NCBI RefSeq assembly: GCF_018455725.1
Contig: NZ_JAHCLR010000019.1
Coordinates: 1 to 53,501, forward strand
Length of the DNA: 53,501 nucleotides
Origin: Mycolicibacter acidiphilus
GTDB lineage: Bacteria > Actinomycetota > Actinomycetes > Mycobacteriales > Mycobacteriaceae
Direction of reading: 5' to 3'
Part shown: positions 8,632 through 20,100 of the stretch, piece by piece
Layout: each line of letters begins with the position of its first letter
Position numbering within the stretch: position 1 is the stretch's first letter
The notes under the pieces: generated by a model
The model's input: only the letters and a program-made list of their open reading frames with translations
Databases searched by the model: none
Told to the model about the DNA's origin: nothing
Translations under genes and position numbers: made by a program

Positions 8632-9582
8632 GTGAGCTCAGTGGACCCGGTCTTCGCCGACGTCGACACCGGCGTGGACGACGCGATCGCGCTGGTCTAC
8701 CTGCTGGCCAGCGAGGCCGACCTGGTGGGGATCGCCTGCACTGGCGGCAACGTTGCGGTGCAACAGGTTTGCGCGAACAACCTGGCGCTGCTTGCGCTGT
8801 GCGGGGCGACCGGCGTTCCGGTGTCCCGCGGAGCCGAGGCGCCGCCGGTGCTGACCGCCGAGCACATCCACGGGCCGCAGGGGCTGGGGTACGCCGAGCT
8901 TGCGCCCGGCACCGGCGCACTGACCGGGTATGACGCTGCGACGGCCTGGATCTCCGCCGCACGCGATCACCCGGGACGGCTGGTCGGCCTGGTCAGCGGA
9001 CCGTTGACGAACCTGGCGTTGGCGCTGCGGGCCGAACCGGCGTTGCCGACGCTGCTCGACCGGCTGGTGATCATGGGCGGGGTGTTCAGCGGCGAACGGG
9101 CGAGCCGGGCGGAGTTCAACATCGGGGCGGATCCGCAGGCCGCGGCCGAGGTGTTCGCGGCGTGGGGTGCGGTTGCGCCGCAGCGACTCCCGATCGTCTG
9201 CGGGCTGGATGTGACGCAGCGCGTCGCGATGACGCCGGCGACCCTGGAGCGGCTGGCGGCGGTTGCAGGTTCGTCGAATCCGCTGGTCCGGTTCATCAGC
9301 GACGCGCTGCGGTTCTACTTCGAGGCGCATGACGCCCGCGGGCACGGCTACCTGGCCTACCTGCACGACCCGCTGGCCGCGGCGGTCGCCCTGGAGCCGG
9401 GGTTGCTCACCACCCGGCCGGCGGCGGTGGGTGTTGAACTGGCGGCACCGGATTGCGGCCGCACCGTCGCGGACTGGGCGGCCTCGCAGCCCAACGCGCT
9501 GATCGGCGTCGACATCGATCCGGCGACGGTCCTCGACCGAATGGTCGACCGGATCGGTGCGTTCGCCCGCCGACTGGGCTGA
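8632..9582 (+). CDS. iunH: Inosine-uridine preferring nucleoside hydrolase family protein
   Basis: The protein has the nucleoside hydrolase calcium-binding N-terminal motif FADVDTGVDDAIAL, the GGNVAVQQVCANNLALL helix, GPLTNLALALR, a FNIGADPQAA segment and the C-terminal HDPLAAA motif. It should split the N-glycosidic bond of ribonucleosides for purine/pyrimidine salvage. GTG starts are possible at 8614, 8632 and 8641; I chose 8632 because it places few residues before the Asp cluster, but a GGAG at 8626-8629 would fit 8641 better. It is convergent with imuB (8 bp between stop codons). The same neighbour order (iunH next to the ImuB gene) occurs at Rv3393-Rv3394c. Confidence 0.87.
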   Translation: MSSVDPVFADVDTGVDDAIALVYLLASEADLVGIACTGGNVAVQQVCANNLALLALCGATGVPVSRGAEAPPVLTAEHIHGPQGLGYAELAPGTGALTGYDAATAWISAARDHPGRLVGLVSGPLTNLALALRAEPALPTLLDRLVIMGGVFSGERASRAEFNIGADPQAAAEVFAAWGAVAPQRLPIVCGLDVTQRVAMTPATLERLAAVAGSSNPLVRFISDALRFYFEAHDARGHGYLAYLHDPLAAAVALEPGLLTTRPAAVGVELAAPDCGRTVADWAASQPNALIGVDIDPATVLDRMVDRIGAFARRLG

Positions 9583-9590
9583 TCCCGGGC

Positions 9591-11213
9591 CTATTCGTAG
9601 CTGCCCTCCAGATACCACTGCCGCCGGCGGTAGCACAGCAGCAGCGCCGCACCGGGCTCCCCGTCCGGGGCGTCCAGCAGCGCCTGTACCCGGGCGGTGC
9701 GTCCCGAGCCCGAACCGGCCCCGGCACCGGTCCGCTCCGGGTCCCACCACCGCTCGTCGACCAGCCAGGGCCCGGCCCACCAGCGCAGCCGGTCGTCCCG
9801 GCCGCGGGCGATCAGCCGCACCGGGTCGGCGGAGAACATTCCCCGGCCGGTGACCCGGATCGGGTTGCGGTCGGCGTCGAGCAGTTCCACCGGGTCGTCA
9901 TGGAGCACCGTCGGCGACGGCCCGGGCAGCCGACCGGGCCACGGCTGGCGCGGGTCGGCCAGCGGGATCGGCTCATCACCCAGCGGGGTGAAGGTGATGC
10001 GCTCGGCCGGGCCGCGGCCGCCGGACAGCACCGGCACCCGCACCGACTCCTGCCCGAGCAGGCCCTGCACCCGGGTCAGCGCCCGGCGGGCTCGCAGCCG
10101 GTCCTCCTCACCGAGGCCGCCCCAGAGCGGCAGCTGCAGCGCTGTGACATCGGAGAGCACCTCCACCGGCTGCAGCCGCAGCACCGTCAGCGGCCCCGAC
10201 GGCCGGTCCCGGGTGTCCCGGGAGTTCAGCCAGCCGTCCAGCTGCCAGCGCACCCGGTCGGCGGTGGCGTCCTCGGTCAGCGGTTCGGCGCACCGCCATA
10301 CCCGGGTCAGCTCCGCCCCGTCGGCGGTGACGGCGTGGATGGCCAGCCGGGTGCAGCCGACCCCGGCGCTCAGCAGCGCCCGGTGCAACTCCCCGGCCAG
10401 GGCGCGGCCGGCGAACGCCGCGGCGTCCACCCGGTCGATCGGCGGGTCGCAGTGCAGCACCGCGTCGAGGTCCGGCGGCGGCGTCCGTCCGACCGGCCCG
10501 CGCTCCGACTCACCGCGGGCCAGCCGGTGCGCGATCACCGCGTCGGGGCCGAACCGCGATGTGACATCGGTGCGGGGCAACCCCGCGAACTGCCCGACGG
10601 TGCGAATCCCCAACCGCCACAGCAGATCCACCAGGTCGTCGCGGCCCGGGCCGGAGAGGCTTGGTTCGGCGGCCAGCTGCCGGGTCGACAGCGCCGACAG
10701 GAACCGCGCGTCACCGCCGGGCTCCACCACCGCCCCGGCGCGGGCGGCGAACACCGCGGTGGAGAGCTGGTCGGCGATCCCCACCTGGCATTCGACGCCG
10801 GTGTCCGTGCTGACGGCCACCGCATCGATGAGACGTTCGGCGGCCTGCTGCTCGGAGCCGAAGGCCCGGGCGGCGCCGCGCACCGACACCACCAGCAGGC
10901 CGGGCCGCAGCACCTCGACGTGAGGCACCTCGTCCTCGACCGCGGCGACCACCGGCTCGAAGAACCGGGCGTCGCGGTCGGCGTCGGCGGACGTCACGTG
11001 CAGCTGCGGGCAGCGGGCCGCCGCCTCCCGCCGGCGCAGCCCGCGCCGCACCCCGGCCGCCCGGGCCGCCGCCGAGCAGGCGATCACCCGGTTGGCCAGG
11101 GTGACCGCGATCGGGGCGGTCGCCGGCAGCCCGGCCGCGGCCGCGGCGGCGACCGCCGGCCAATCCATGCACCAGACCGCCAATACCCGGGACGGCACCG
11201 CACTGCCCGGCAC
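9591..11213 (-). CDS. imuB: ImuB-like inactive Y-family DNA polymerase
   Basis: The 540-aa protein has the Y-family fold order: palm start RVLAVWCMDWPAVAAAAA, finger segment ANRVIACSAAARAAGVRRGL, and a helix-hairpin-helix/thumb region LVDLLWRLGIRTVGQFAGLP. The usual acidic metal ligand at the palm start is not in its normal VDxDxF context, as in ImuB, which is known to be a catalytically dead adaptor that links ImuA' and DnaE2 to the beta clamp. The GTG start at 11213 overlaps the ImuA' stop by one base (TAGTG), so the frame is coupled; a longer reading to 11303 would sit inside imuA'. Function: damage-induced mutagenesis. Matches Rv3394c by synteny. Confidence 0.88.
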   Translation of the reverse strand: MPGSAVPSRVLAVWCMDWPAVAAAAAAGLPATAPIAVTLANRVIACSAAARAAGVRRGLRRREAAARCPQLHVTSADADRDARFFEPVVAAVEDEVPHVEVLRPGLLVVSVRGAARAFGSEQQAAERLIDAVAVSTDTGVECQVGIADQLSTAVFAARAGAVVEPGGDARFLSALSTRQLAAEPSLSGPGRDDLVDLLWRLGIRTVGQFAGLPRTDVTSRFGPDAVIAHRLARGESERGPVGRTPPPDLDAVLHCDPPIDRVDAAAFAGRALAGELHRALLSAGVGCTRLAIHAVTADGAELTRVWRCAEPLTEDATADRVRWQLDGWLNSRDTRDRPSGPLTVLRLQPVEVLSDVTALQLPLWGGLGEEDRLRARRALTRVQGLLGQESVRVPVLSGGRGPAERITFTPLGDEPIPLADPRQPWPGRLPGPSPTVLHDDPVELLDADRNPIRVTGRGMFSADPVRLIARGRDDRLRWWAGPWLVDERWWDPERTGAGAGSGSGRTARVQALLDAPDGEPGAALLLCYRRRQWYLEGSYE

Positions 11214-11896
11214 TAGCCGGCCCGGGTCCGGGCGACGTGACGCCCCCGCGCCCGCACCCCGAGCCGCACCGCGCTGATCCGGCCGAATCCGGGGGTGGCG
11301 CACGTCGTCTCATAGCTCCGCACCCGGGCGTCCAGCCGCAACGCCGCGCCCGGCCAGTCGCCGTCGGCGACCAGCAGGGTGCAGCCCCGCTGGCGGGCGC
11401 GGGCCGTCACCGCCCGCACCCGCGTCGGCGCCACCGCCCGCCCGGCCAGACCGAGCACCACCAGATCCATGCCGTCCATCAGCACCGCGGCCACCTCCAC
11501 CGGATCGTTGCCGGGGTCGGGGATCACCGCGACCCGACTCAGATCGGCGCCCATCTCGACCGCGGCCAGCAGCCCGATGTCCGGCTGGCCGACGATGGCG
11601 GCATTACCCCCGTCGGCCGTCACCGCGGCCACCATGCCCAGCAGCAGCGAGCGGGCCCCCGACAGCACCGCCACCGTGCCGCGCGACACCCCGCCGGGCA
11701 GCACCTCAGTCAGCAGCGCCGGCACCGGCAGCGCGGTCTCCGACACCGGCGCCGACTCCTCCGCCACCGCGGCACCCCGGCTGGACTGGCCCACCTTCCC
11801 CGACACCGCCGCCATCTGCCGGCGCAGCTGTTTGAGCTGTTCAGACCGGTTGCCGTGCCGTTGCCCGGAAGCCTCCAATGCAGTAGCCGCCGTCAT
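11213..11896 (-). CDS. imuA': ImuA'-like SOS mutasome accessory protein
   Basis: The 227-aa protein starts [20 protein letters not shown] and has a RecA-like core without a good Walker [50 protein letters not shown]. It is the partner of ImuB and DnaE2 in mycobacterial SOS mutagenesis. It lies directly upstream of imuB (one-base overlap) and 28 bp downstream of a SOS box, which supports the assignment more than the sequence alone. Equivalent to Rv3395c by order. Confidence 0.85.
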   Translation of the reverse strand: MTAATALEASGQRHGNRSEQLKQLRRQMAAVSGKVGQSSRGAAVAEESAPVSETALPVPALLTEVLPGGVSRGTVAVLSGARSLLLGMVAAVTADGGNAAIVGQPDIGLLAAVEMGADLSRVAVIPDPGNDPVEVAAVLMDGMDLVVLGLAGRAVAPTRVRAVTARARQRGCTLLVADGDWPGAALRLDARVRSYETTCATPGFGRISAVRLGVRARGRHVARTRAG

Positions 11897-11924
11897 GATC
11901 GCCTCCGGGAAACCTCGAAATCAT

Positions 11925-11940
11925 TCGAAACTATGTTCGA
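11925..11940 (-). promoter_or_regulatory. SOS (LexA) box upstream of imuA'-imuB
   Basis: The sequence TCGAAACTATGTTCGA matches the mycobacterial LexA operator TCGAAC-N4-GTTCGA with one mismatch. It sits 28 bp upstream of the imuA' start, the position expected for LexA repression of the mutasome operon. Confidence 0.85.
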
Positions 11941-12112
11941 TGAATACGAGTGAACACTCCCCCACCGACAACCGTCAAGCCGGGTCGCCACGGGCGTCTC
12001 ACGGGCCTCGGATGTCACGCCGGCAACGCCACATTACGTCGAGATTGCCGTCAGGGCTGTGGCCGAAGCAGCGGCACAACCGTGGCTGCAATCTCAGTGA
12101 GAGCGCGGGTCT

Positions 12113-13673
<1,561 letters not shown>

Positions 13674-13758
13674 CGCACAGAGTTTAGTGGCGGCAAAACA
13701 TAGCCGGGCCGACGGCACGCGTGGTGAAGTGGAGGCCAGCCGCTGGAAGGAGACCCGC

Positions 13759-14508
13759 GTGTCCGAGCTGCTTGGTCTACCCGGGTCGGTGCACGCCTGC
13801 CTGTTCGACCTCGACGGCGTCCTCACCGACACCGCGAGCGTGCACACCGCGGCGTGGCAGGCGATGTTCGACGCGTTCCTGGCGCAGCGCGACGGCCCCG
13901 GGTTCACCCCGTTCGACCCGGTCGAGGACTACCGTCGCTACGTCGACGGCCGCAAGCGCGACGACGGGGTGCGGGCGTTCCTAGCCAGCCGCGACATCAC
14001 CCTGCCCGACGGCGACGCCGACGACCCGCCGGAGGCCGAGACCGTGTACGGCCTGGGCAACCGCAAGAACGCGGCGTTCGCACAGACCCTGCGGGACCGG
14101 GGCGCGGAGGTGTTCGAGGGCTCCCGGCGCTACCTGCAGGCGGTCGTCGCCGCCGGTCTGCCCACCGCGGTGGTGTCGGCCAGTGCCAACGCCGGCGAGG
14201 TGCTGCGGGTCACCGGGCTGGCGCAGTTCATCAACTGCCGCGTCGACGGGGTGACGCTGCGCACCGAGCACCTGCCCGGTAAACCCGCCCCGGATTCGTT
14301 CCTGCGGGCCGCGCAGCTGCTCGGGGTCGCCCCCGACCACGGCGCGGTGTTCGAGGACGCGCTGTCCGGGGTGGCGGCGGGCCGAGCCGGCGGCTTCGGC
14401 TTCGTGGTGGGCGTCGACCGGGTCGGGCAGGCCGCGGAGTTGAGCGCCGCCGGTGCCGACGTGGTGGTCGACGATCTGGCGGAACTACTGCGGGAGGGCG
14501 AGCGGTGA
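13759..14508 (+). CDS. HAD-superfamily hydrolase, beta-phosphoglucomutase-like
   Basis: The 249-aa protein has the HAD motif [10 protein letters not shown] (Asp17 and Asp19), motif [14 protein letters not shown], the motif III lysine in [11 protein letters not shown], and motif [16 protein letters not shown]. The GTG start at 13759 has an AAGGAG site six bases upstream, which fixes it. It overlaps the next gene, a GH65 phosphorylase, by 4 bp. Beta-phosphoglucomutases act with GH65 disaccharide phosphorylases by turning released beta-glucose 1-phosphate into glucose 6-phosphate, so a coupled disaccharide-degrading pair is likely. Corresponds to Rv3400 by order. Confidence 0.87.
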   Translation: MSELLGLPGSVHACLFDLDGVLTDTASVHTAAWQAMFDAFLAQRDGPGFTPFDPVEDYRRYVDGRKRDDGVRAFLASRDITLPDGDADDPPEAETVYGLGNRKNAAFAQTLRDRGAEVFEGSRRYLQAVVAAGLPTAVVSASANAGEVLRVTGLAQFINCRVDGVTLRTEHLPGKPAPDSFLRAAQLLGVAPDHGAVFEDALSGVAAGRAGGFGFVVGVDRVGQAAELSAAGADVVVDDLAELLREGER

Positions 14509-16862
14509 TCTCCGACGAATTCTTTCCGGTCGAGCCGTGGCAGGTGCGCGAGAGCCACCTCGACGTCGACCTGCTGGGGCAGACCGAGGCGCTGTTCGCA
14601 CTGTCCAACGGGCACATCGGGTTGCGCGGCAACCTCGACGAGGGCGAACCGTACGCCCTGCCCGGCACCTACCTGAACTCGTTCTACGAGGTGCGGCCGC
14701 TGCCGTACGCCGAGGCCGGGTACGGCTACCCGGAGGCCGGCCAGACCATCGTCAACGTCACCAACGGCAAGATCATCCGACTGACGGTCGACGACGAACC
14801 GTTCGACGTGCGCTACGGCGAGCTGATCGAGCACGAGCGGATCCTGGACCTGCGGGCGGGCACCCTGACCCGCAACGCCCACTGGCGCTCGCCGGCCGGC
14901 AAGCAGGTGAGGCTGCGGTCGACCCGGCTGGTGTCGCTGTCGCAGCGCGGTGTCGCCGCCATCGAATACACCGTCGAGGCGGTCGAGGAGTTCGTGCGGG
15001 TGACGGTGCAGTCCCAGTTGGTCGCCAACGAGGACCTACCGTCGACGTCCCGCGATCCGCGGGTCGCGGCGATCCTGGAGAGCCCGCTGGAGCCCGTCGA
15101 GCACGAGCACACCGACCGGTCCGCGGTGCTGGTGCACCGGACCCGCACCAGCGAGTTGATGATGGCCGCCGGGATGCACCACGAGATCGAGGTGCCCGGC
15201 CGGGTTCAGGTGAACACCATGGCGATTCCCGACGTGGCCGGCACCACCGTGGTGTGCGGACTGCGGCCGGGTCAGAAGCTGCGCGTGGTGAAATACCTGG
15301 CCTACGGCTGGTCCAGTGAGCGGTCCCGGCCCGCGCTGCGCGACCAGGTGATCGCCGCGTTGACCAGTGCCCGCTACAGCGGCTGGGAGGGGCTGCTGAG
15401 CGCCCAGCGGGCCTACCTCGACGATTTCTGGGACGGCGCCGACGTCGAGATCGAAGGCGACCCGGACTGCCAGCAGGCGATCCGGTTCGCGCTCTTCCAC
15501 ATCCTGCAGGCCAGTGCCCGCGCCGAGCGCCGGGCGATCCCGTCGAAGGGCCTCACCGGCAGCGGCTACGACGGCCACACCTTCTGGGACAGTGAGAGTT
15601 TCGTCCTGCCGGTGCTCACCTACACCGCTCCGAACGCGGCGGCGGACGCGCTGCGCTGGCGGGCGTCGACGCTGGACCTGGCCAAGGACCGGGCAGCCGA
15701 ACTGGGCCTGGCCGGAGCGGCGTTCCCGTGGCGGACGATCCGCGGCCAGGAGTGCTCCGGGTACTGGCCGGCCGGCACCGCGGCGTGGCACATCAACGCC
15801 GACATCGTGATGGCGTTCGAGCAGTACCGGATCGTCACCGGTGATCGGTCGCTGGAGAACGACGGCCTGGCGGTGCTGGTCGAGACCGCCCGGCTGTGGC
15901 TGTCGCTCGGGCACCACGACCGGCACGGGGTCTGGCATATCTACGGGGTGACCGGCCCCGACGAGTACACCGCGATCGTGCGGGACAACGTGTTCACCAA
16001 CCTGATGGCCGCGCACAACCTGCGCACCGCGGCCCAGGCCTGCGCCCGTCATCCCGACACCGCGCACGAAATGTGCGTCAGCACTGAGGAGATGGCCGCG
16101 TGGCGGGCCGCCGCCGACACCGTGCACATTCCCTACGACGAGGAACTCGGCGTGCACCCGCAGTGCGAGGGGTTCACCTCCGGGCCCGAATGGGACTTCG
16201 ACGGCCGCGACACCTACCCGCTGCTGCTCAACGAACCATACGTGCGGCTGTACCCGGCGCAGGTGGTCAAACAGGCGGACGTGCTGCTGGCGATGCAGTG
16301 GCGCAGCCACGCGTTCACCCCAGAACAGAAGGCCCGCAACGTCGACTACTACGAGCGCCGCACGGTGCGCGATTCGTCGCTGTCGGCCTGCACCCAGGCG
16401 GTGCTGTGCGCCGAGGTCGGCCACCTGGAACTGGCGCACGACTACACCTACGAGACGGCGCTGATCGACCTGCGCGATCTGCACGACAACACCCGCGAGG
16501 GTCTGCACATGGCGGCGCTGGCCGGTGCCTGGACCGCGCTGGTCGCCGGGTTCGGCGGCCTGCGCGACGACGACGGGGTGCTGTCCCTGAACCCGGCCCT
16601 GCCCGACGGGATCCGCCGCCTGCAGTTCCGGTTGCGGTGGCAGGGAATTCGGCTCACCGTCGACGCCCACCACACCGAGGTCACCTACACGCTGCGCGAC
16701 GGGCCGGGCGGCACGCTGACCATCCGGCACGCCGGGGAGGAACTCGAACTGACCACCGAAACACCGGTGACGGTCCCGGTGCGCCGGCGCGAGTCACTGC
16801 TGCCGGCCCCGCCGCAACCGCCGGGCCGGGCGCCGACCCACCGGCGCACGCTGGCGCGCTGA
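14505..16862 (+). CDS. Glycoside hydrolase family 65 protein (disaccharide phosphorylase-like)
   Basis: The 785-aa protein has the GH65 layout: N-terminal beta-sandwich ([17 protein letters not shown]), a linker, an (alpha/alpha)6 barrel, and a C-terminal beta-sheet domain. The catalytic acid is Glu487 in VTGPDEYTA. The [14 protein letters not shown] segment matches the substrate pocket of trehalose/kojibiose/maltose phosphorylases. It overlaps the upstream HAD gene by 4 bp, so the two are co-translated. It probably phosphorolyses an alpha-glucosidic disaccharide; which one cannot be said, though trehalose is abundant in mycobacteria. Matches Rv3401 by order and length. Confidence 0.88.
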   Translation: MISDEFFPVEPWQVRESHLDVDLLGQTEALFALSNGHIGLRGNLDEGEPYALPGTYLNSFYEVRPLPYAEAGYGYPEAGQTIVNVTNGKIIRLTVDDEPFDVRYGELIEHERILDLRAGTLTRNAHWRSPAGKQVRLRSTRLVSLSQRGVAAIEYTVEAVEEFVRVTVQSQLVANEDLPSTSRDPRVAAILESPLEPVEHEHTDRSAVLVHRTRTSELMMAAGMHHEIEVPGRVQVNTMAIPDVAGTTVVCGLRPGQKLRVVKYLAYGWSSERSRPALRDQVIAALTSARYSGWEGLLSAQRAYLDDFWDGADVEIEGDPDCQQAIRFALFHILQASARAERRAIPSKGLTGSGYDGHTFWDSESFVLPVLTYTAPNAAADALRWRASTLDLAKDRAAELGLAGAAFPWRTIRGQECSGYWPAGTAAWHINADIVMAFEQYRIVTGDRSLENDGLAVLVETARLWLSLGHHDRHGVWHIYGVTGPDEYTAIVRDNVFTNLMAAHNLRTAAQACARHPDTAHEMCVSTEEMAAWRAAADTVHIPYDEELGVHPQCEGFTSGPEWDFDGRDTYPLLLNEPYVRLYPAQVVKQADVLLAMQWRSHAFTPEQKARNVDYYERRTVRDSSLSACTQAVLCAEVGHLELAHDYTYETALIDLRDLHDNTREGLHMAALAGAWTALVAGFGGLRDDDGVLSLNPALPDGIRRLQFRLRWQGIRLTVDAHHTEVTYTLRDGPGGTLTIRHAGEELELTTETPVTVPVRRRESLLPAPPQPPGRAPTHRRTLAR

Positions 16863-16869
16863 ACCCGGC

Positions 16870-18606
16870 TCAGCCGGCGGCGTCGGTCTTGCCGGTCTTC
16901 TTCCAGCGCAACGCCCCCGAGGCGCCCGCCGGCACCACCGGGTTGTTCGGCGCGATCGGATCCAGCCGCCGGTAGGCCTCGCCCTGCGCCGGCCGCAGGT
17001 CCTCCTCGCCCTTGTTCGGCCACAGCGACGCCGCCCGTTCGGCCTGCGCGGTGATCGACAGCGACGGGTTGACACCCAGGTTCGCCGAGACCGCCGCACC
17101 GTCCATCACCGCCAGCGTCGGGTAGCCGTACACCCGCTGGTAGGGGTCGATGACACCGTGCTGCGGGCTGTCGCCGATCGCAGCGCCGCCGAGGAAGTGC
17201 GCCGTCAGCGGGATGTTGAACAGTTCACCCCAGGTGCCGCCGGCCACCCCGTCGATCTTCGCGGCGATCCGCCGGGTGACCTCGTTGCCGACCGGGATCC
17301 AGGTCGGATTCGGCTCACCGTGGCCCTGCTTGCTGGTGTACCGGCGGAAGCCGAGCTTCCCGCGCTTGGTGAACGTGGTGATCGAGTTGTCCAGGTGCTG
17401 CATCACCAGCGCGATCACCGTGCGCTCGCTCCAGTGCCGCGGGTTGAGCAGGCGCAGAATGTGTTTCGGGTCTTCGCGGCCCTGATCGAGCAGCTGACGC
17501 CAGCGCGGGACGTCGGTCCCCTGCGGACCGCTGCCGTCTGTCATCAGCGTCTGCAGCAGCCCCATCGCGTTGGAGCCGATGCCGTAGCGGACCGGTTCGA
17601 CGTGGGTGTCGGCGGTGGGGTGGATCGACGAGGTGATCGCCACGCCGTGCGTCAGGTTCAGATCCGGGTTCACGTTCAGCGTGGCGGCGCCGACGATCGA
17701 CTCGGAGTTGGTGCGGGTCAGCACGCCCAGCTTGTCGGAGAGCTTCGGCAGCTTCCCCTTGTCCCGCATCTTGAACAGCAGCCGCTGCGTGTTGTAGGTG
17801 CCGGCCGCCACGATCAGGTGCGTCGCGGTGAACGTCTTGCGGTGCCGGCGCGGCGACGGGCCGGTGCGCGCGGTGTGCACCCGCCACAGGCCGTCGCCGC
17901 CCTGCTCGAAGCCGGTCACCGTGGTCAGCGGATGCACTTGCGCGCCAGCGGATTCCGCCAGGTACAGGTAGTTCTTCACCAGGGTGTTCTTGGCACCCCA
18001 CCGGCAGCCGGTCATGCACTCGCCGCATTCGATGCACCCGGTGCGGGCCGGGCCGGCGCCGCCGAAGTACGGGTCGGCGACGGTCTTGCCGGGGGTCTTC
18101 TCACCGTTCTCGCCGAAGAACACCCCGACCGGGGTCGCGGTGAACGTGTCGCCGACGCCCATGTCGTCGGCGACCTGCTTCATGATCCGGTCGGCGTCGG
18201 TGAACGTCGGGTTCTTGACCACGCCCAGCATCCGTTGCGCCTGGTCGTAGTGCGGCATCAACTCGGCGTGCCAGTCGGTGATGTGCGCCCACTGCTTGTC
18301 GTTGAAGAACGGCGCCGGCGGCACGTAGAGGGTGTTGGCGTAGTTCAGCGAGCCGCCGCCGACCCCGGCGCCGGCCAGCACCATGACGTTGTTGAGCAGG
18401 TGGATGCGCTGGATGCCGTAGCAGCCCAGCTTCGGCGCCCACAGGAACTCCCGCAGGTGCCAGGAGTTCTTGGCGAAATCCTTGTCGGCGAAGCGGCGGC
18501 CGGCTTCCAATACCCCGACGCGGTAGCCCTTCTCGGTCAGCCGCAGCGCACTGACGCTGCCGCCGAACCCCGAGCCGATGATCAGAACGTCGTAGTCAGG
18601 CTGCAT
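16870..18606 (-). CDS. choD: ChoD-type GMC-family FAD oxidoreductase (putative cholesterol oxidase)
   Basis: The 578-aa protein starts MQPDYDVLIIGSGFGGS with the FAD dinucleotide motif GSGFGG at residues 11-16, has the GMC signature GAGVGGGSLNYANTLYVPP, and ends with the family pattern around GYPTLAVMDGAAVSANLGVNPS. A cysteine-rich stretch, CIECGECMTGC, sits mid-protein and looks like a metal or Fe-S binding cluster; it is a feature of this mycobacterial subgroup. The family name implies 3-beta-hydroxysterol oxidation, but activity has been disputed for the M. tuberculosis protein. The length equals Rv3409c as I recall it. A PE-PPE-domain hydrolase lies upstream on the same strand. Confidence 0.9.
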   Translation of the reverse strand: MQPDYDVLIIGSGFGGSVSALRLTEKGYRVGVLEAGRRFADKDFAKNSWHLREFLWAPKLGCYGIQRIHLLNNVMVLAGAGVGGGSLNYANTLYVPPAPFFNDKQWAHITDWHAELMPHYDQAQRMLGVVKNPTFTDADRIMKQVADDMGVGDTFTATPVGVFFGENGEKTPGKTVADPYFGGAGPARTGCIECGECMTGCRWGAKNTLVKNYLYLAESAGAQVHPLTTVTGFEQGGDGLWRVHTARTGPSPRRHRKTFTATHLIVAAGTYNTQRLLFKMRDKGKLPKLSDKLGVLTRTNSESIVGAATLNVNPDLNLTHGVAITSSIHPTADTHVEPVRYGIGSNAMGLLQTLMTDGSGPQGTDVPRWRQLLDQGREDPKHILRLLNPRHWSERTVIALVMQHLDNSITTFTKRGKLGFRRYTSKQGHGEPNPTWIPVGNEVTRRIAAKIDGVAGGTWGELFNIPLTAHFLGGAAIGDSPQHGVIDPYQRVYGYPTLAVMDGAAVSANLGVNPSLSITAQAERAASLWPNKGEEDLRPAQGEAYRRLDPIAPNNPVVPAGASGALRWKKTGKTDAAG

Positions 18607-18619
18607 CGGATCAGTATGA

Positions 18620-18649
18620 CCCCGGTTACTGGTACCGCCGGTACCGGGG
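18620..18649 (-). terminator. Weak hairpin after the PE-PPE-domain hydrolase gene
   Basis: CCCCGGT at 18620-18626 pairs with ACCGGGG at 18643-18649, with an inner repeated GGTACC. It lies between the hydrolase stop and the choD start and could be a partial terminator or a processing site. Confidence 0.35.
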
Positions 18650-18658
18650 GTTCCACGA

Positions 18659-19909
18659 TCAGCCGAGCCAATCGCCGAAGAACTCCCCAAAGGTCTCCAC
18701 CGGGGCACCGGGCGGGCTGACCACGATCGAGTTGATCAGGTCCGTCCAGTTCGCCGGGTTCGCGTCGGTGATGACGCCGTCGCCGTACAGCGAGCCGACC
18801 ACTGCGGCGATCACCGGGTTGGCCATCAGCGGCTCGGGGATGAAGACGCCGGGCAGGTCGGCACTGTAGGCCGTGAGCCCCTGCTGCCAGCCGACGTTGA
18901 GTGCCGTCAGCACCTGCGACCAGTCCAGATTCGGCATGCCGAAGCTGACCGGGGTCGGGGTGTCGGCCGGCCCGTCGTTCCAACCGTGGTCGATGTTGCC
19001 GTAGCCGAGGTTGACCAGAATCCGCATGTCCGGCTCGAGCAGGTCGTACAGCGGTTTACCCATCCCCGGCATCAGCCGCAGCGGTGCCAGCAGCGGCAGG
19101 ATGTCGGAGTGGATCATGTAGTAGTCGGCCGTCGAGTCCGGAGTCACCGGAAGCTGAACCGCATCGGCTATCTGCTCCGGAGTCAGCCCGAGGTAGAGCG
19201 GGTGGGTCATCGCCATGCCGGCGATGTCGTTGAGCACCGAGATGAAGTTCATCGGGTAGCGCGGGAAGTCCGCCCAGCCGTCGTACTCCAGGGTGTACAC
19301 GTCCGTCGGGTACAGGTCGTTCGGGGTCGCCTGGTCCAGCGTCACGTTCAGCGCCGGGATGAACGGGTGCGTCCCGTCCACGTCGAAGGCCGTCAGCAGT
19401 CCGCCGTTGGGGTTGGCGGTGTTGCCCACCAGCACGAAGTGCACATCCGAGAGTGGGACGCCGGCGGCGTTGAGCTGCTCCATCGCATACGTCGACAGCG
19501 CCGAACTCTGCGAGTACCCGAAGACGTAGATCGGGTTGTCCGCGCTGATCCCGCCCTCGGCGATCCGAGCCTGGATCGCGTTCACCAGGATGTTCGCCCC
19601 CTCATGCTCCGACGGCCCGAAGTCGCTGCTGGACTCGGGGGTCTCCAGGACCGTCGGCGTGCCGGTGAAGCCATTCGGCTGCAGGAACAACCCGTTCGCC
19701 GTCTGGGCGTAGAAGTCCGATGGCCGGGGCACTCCACTGGCCCCCAAGACGAATGCGGTGCCGGCACCGGAGTCCGCGCTGGTCAACCTGATGCCGAGCG
19801 CAGGCCCGCGTGACGGTGTATCAGTGGCTGCGGCAGCCGTCGCGGCGACGAGTGCCGCTGCGATCCCGATCGTGGATGCCCGGAATGCCTTGTGAGACAC
19901 CGTCGTCAT
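18659..19909 (-). CDS. Secreted PE-PPE domain (alpha/beta-hydrolase) protein without PE or PPE module
   Basis: The 416-aa protein starts with MTTVSHKAFRASTIGIAAAL and a hydrophobic, Ala-rich signal peptide that probably ends near ATAAAATDT. The body is a PE-PPE domain: VLGASGVPRPSDFY, then nucleophile Ser in IYVFGYSQSSALSTY, LVGNTANPNGGLL, and LYPTDVYTLEYDGWADFPRYP. In PE/PPE proteins this domain is a serine esterase. Here it is attached to a signal peptide instead of a PE or PPE N-terminus, so export is likely by Sec. A GGAGGGG-like site precedes the ATG. Upstream of choD by 52 bp on the same strand. Related but not close to the tandem pair at 27-29 kb. Confidence 0.85.
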   Translation of the reverse strand: MTTVSHKAFRASTIGIAAALVAATAAAATDTPSRGPALGIRLTSADSGAGTAFVLGASGVPRPSDFYAQTANGLFLQPNGFTGTPTVLETPESSSDFGPSEHEGANILVNAIQARIAEGGISADNPIYVFGYSQSSALSTYAMEQLNAAGVPLSDVHFVLVGNTANPNGGLLTAFDVDGTHPFIPALNVTLDQATPNDLYPTDVYTLEYDGWADFPRYPMNFISVLNDIAGMAMTHPLYLGLTPEQIADAVQLPVTPDSTADYYMIHSDILPLLAPLRLMPGMGKPLYDLLEPDMRILVNLGYGNIDHGWNDGPADTPTPVSFGMPNLDWSQVLTALNVGWQQGLTAYSADLPGVFIPEPLMANPVIAAVVGSLYGDGVITDANPANWTDLINSIVVSPPGAPVETFGEFFGDWLG

Positions 19910-20051
19910 TGCGCAGTCCCCTCCCCGGAATCGTCGCCCACAGCAGATGGCGTCGACTATGCGACGAGAACGGACGTTCAGACCGCATCAATGAACATTT
20001 ACCACCGGATGCGGGTGAAAGTAGAAAGAATCGGCCTGCTAGTTACCGTAC

Positions 20052-20100
20052 GATTTCGGCGCGGTTCGGCGCGCTCAGCGGGACGAAACGCGCCGAAATC
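20052..20100 (-). repeat. 49-bp near-palindrome, copy 1, overlapping the guaB3 stop
   Basis: Left arm GATTTCGGCGCG (20052-20063) and right arm CGCGCCGAAATC (20089-20100) enclose 25 nt centred on CGCTCAGCG. The right arm overlaps the guaB3 stop codon by two bases. A second copy with the same geometry lies at 29994-30042. As RNA it folds into a long stem and probably terminates guaB3 transcription. Confidence 0.8.
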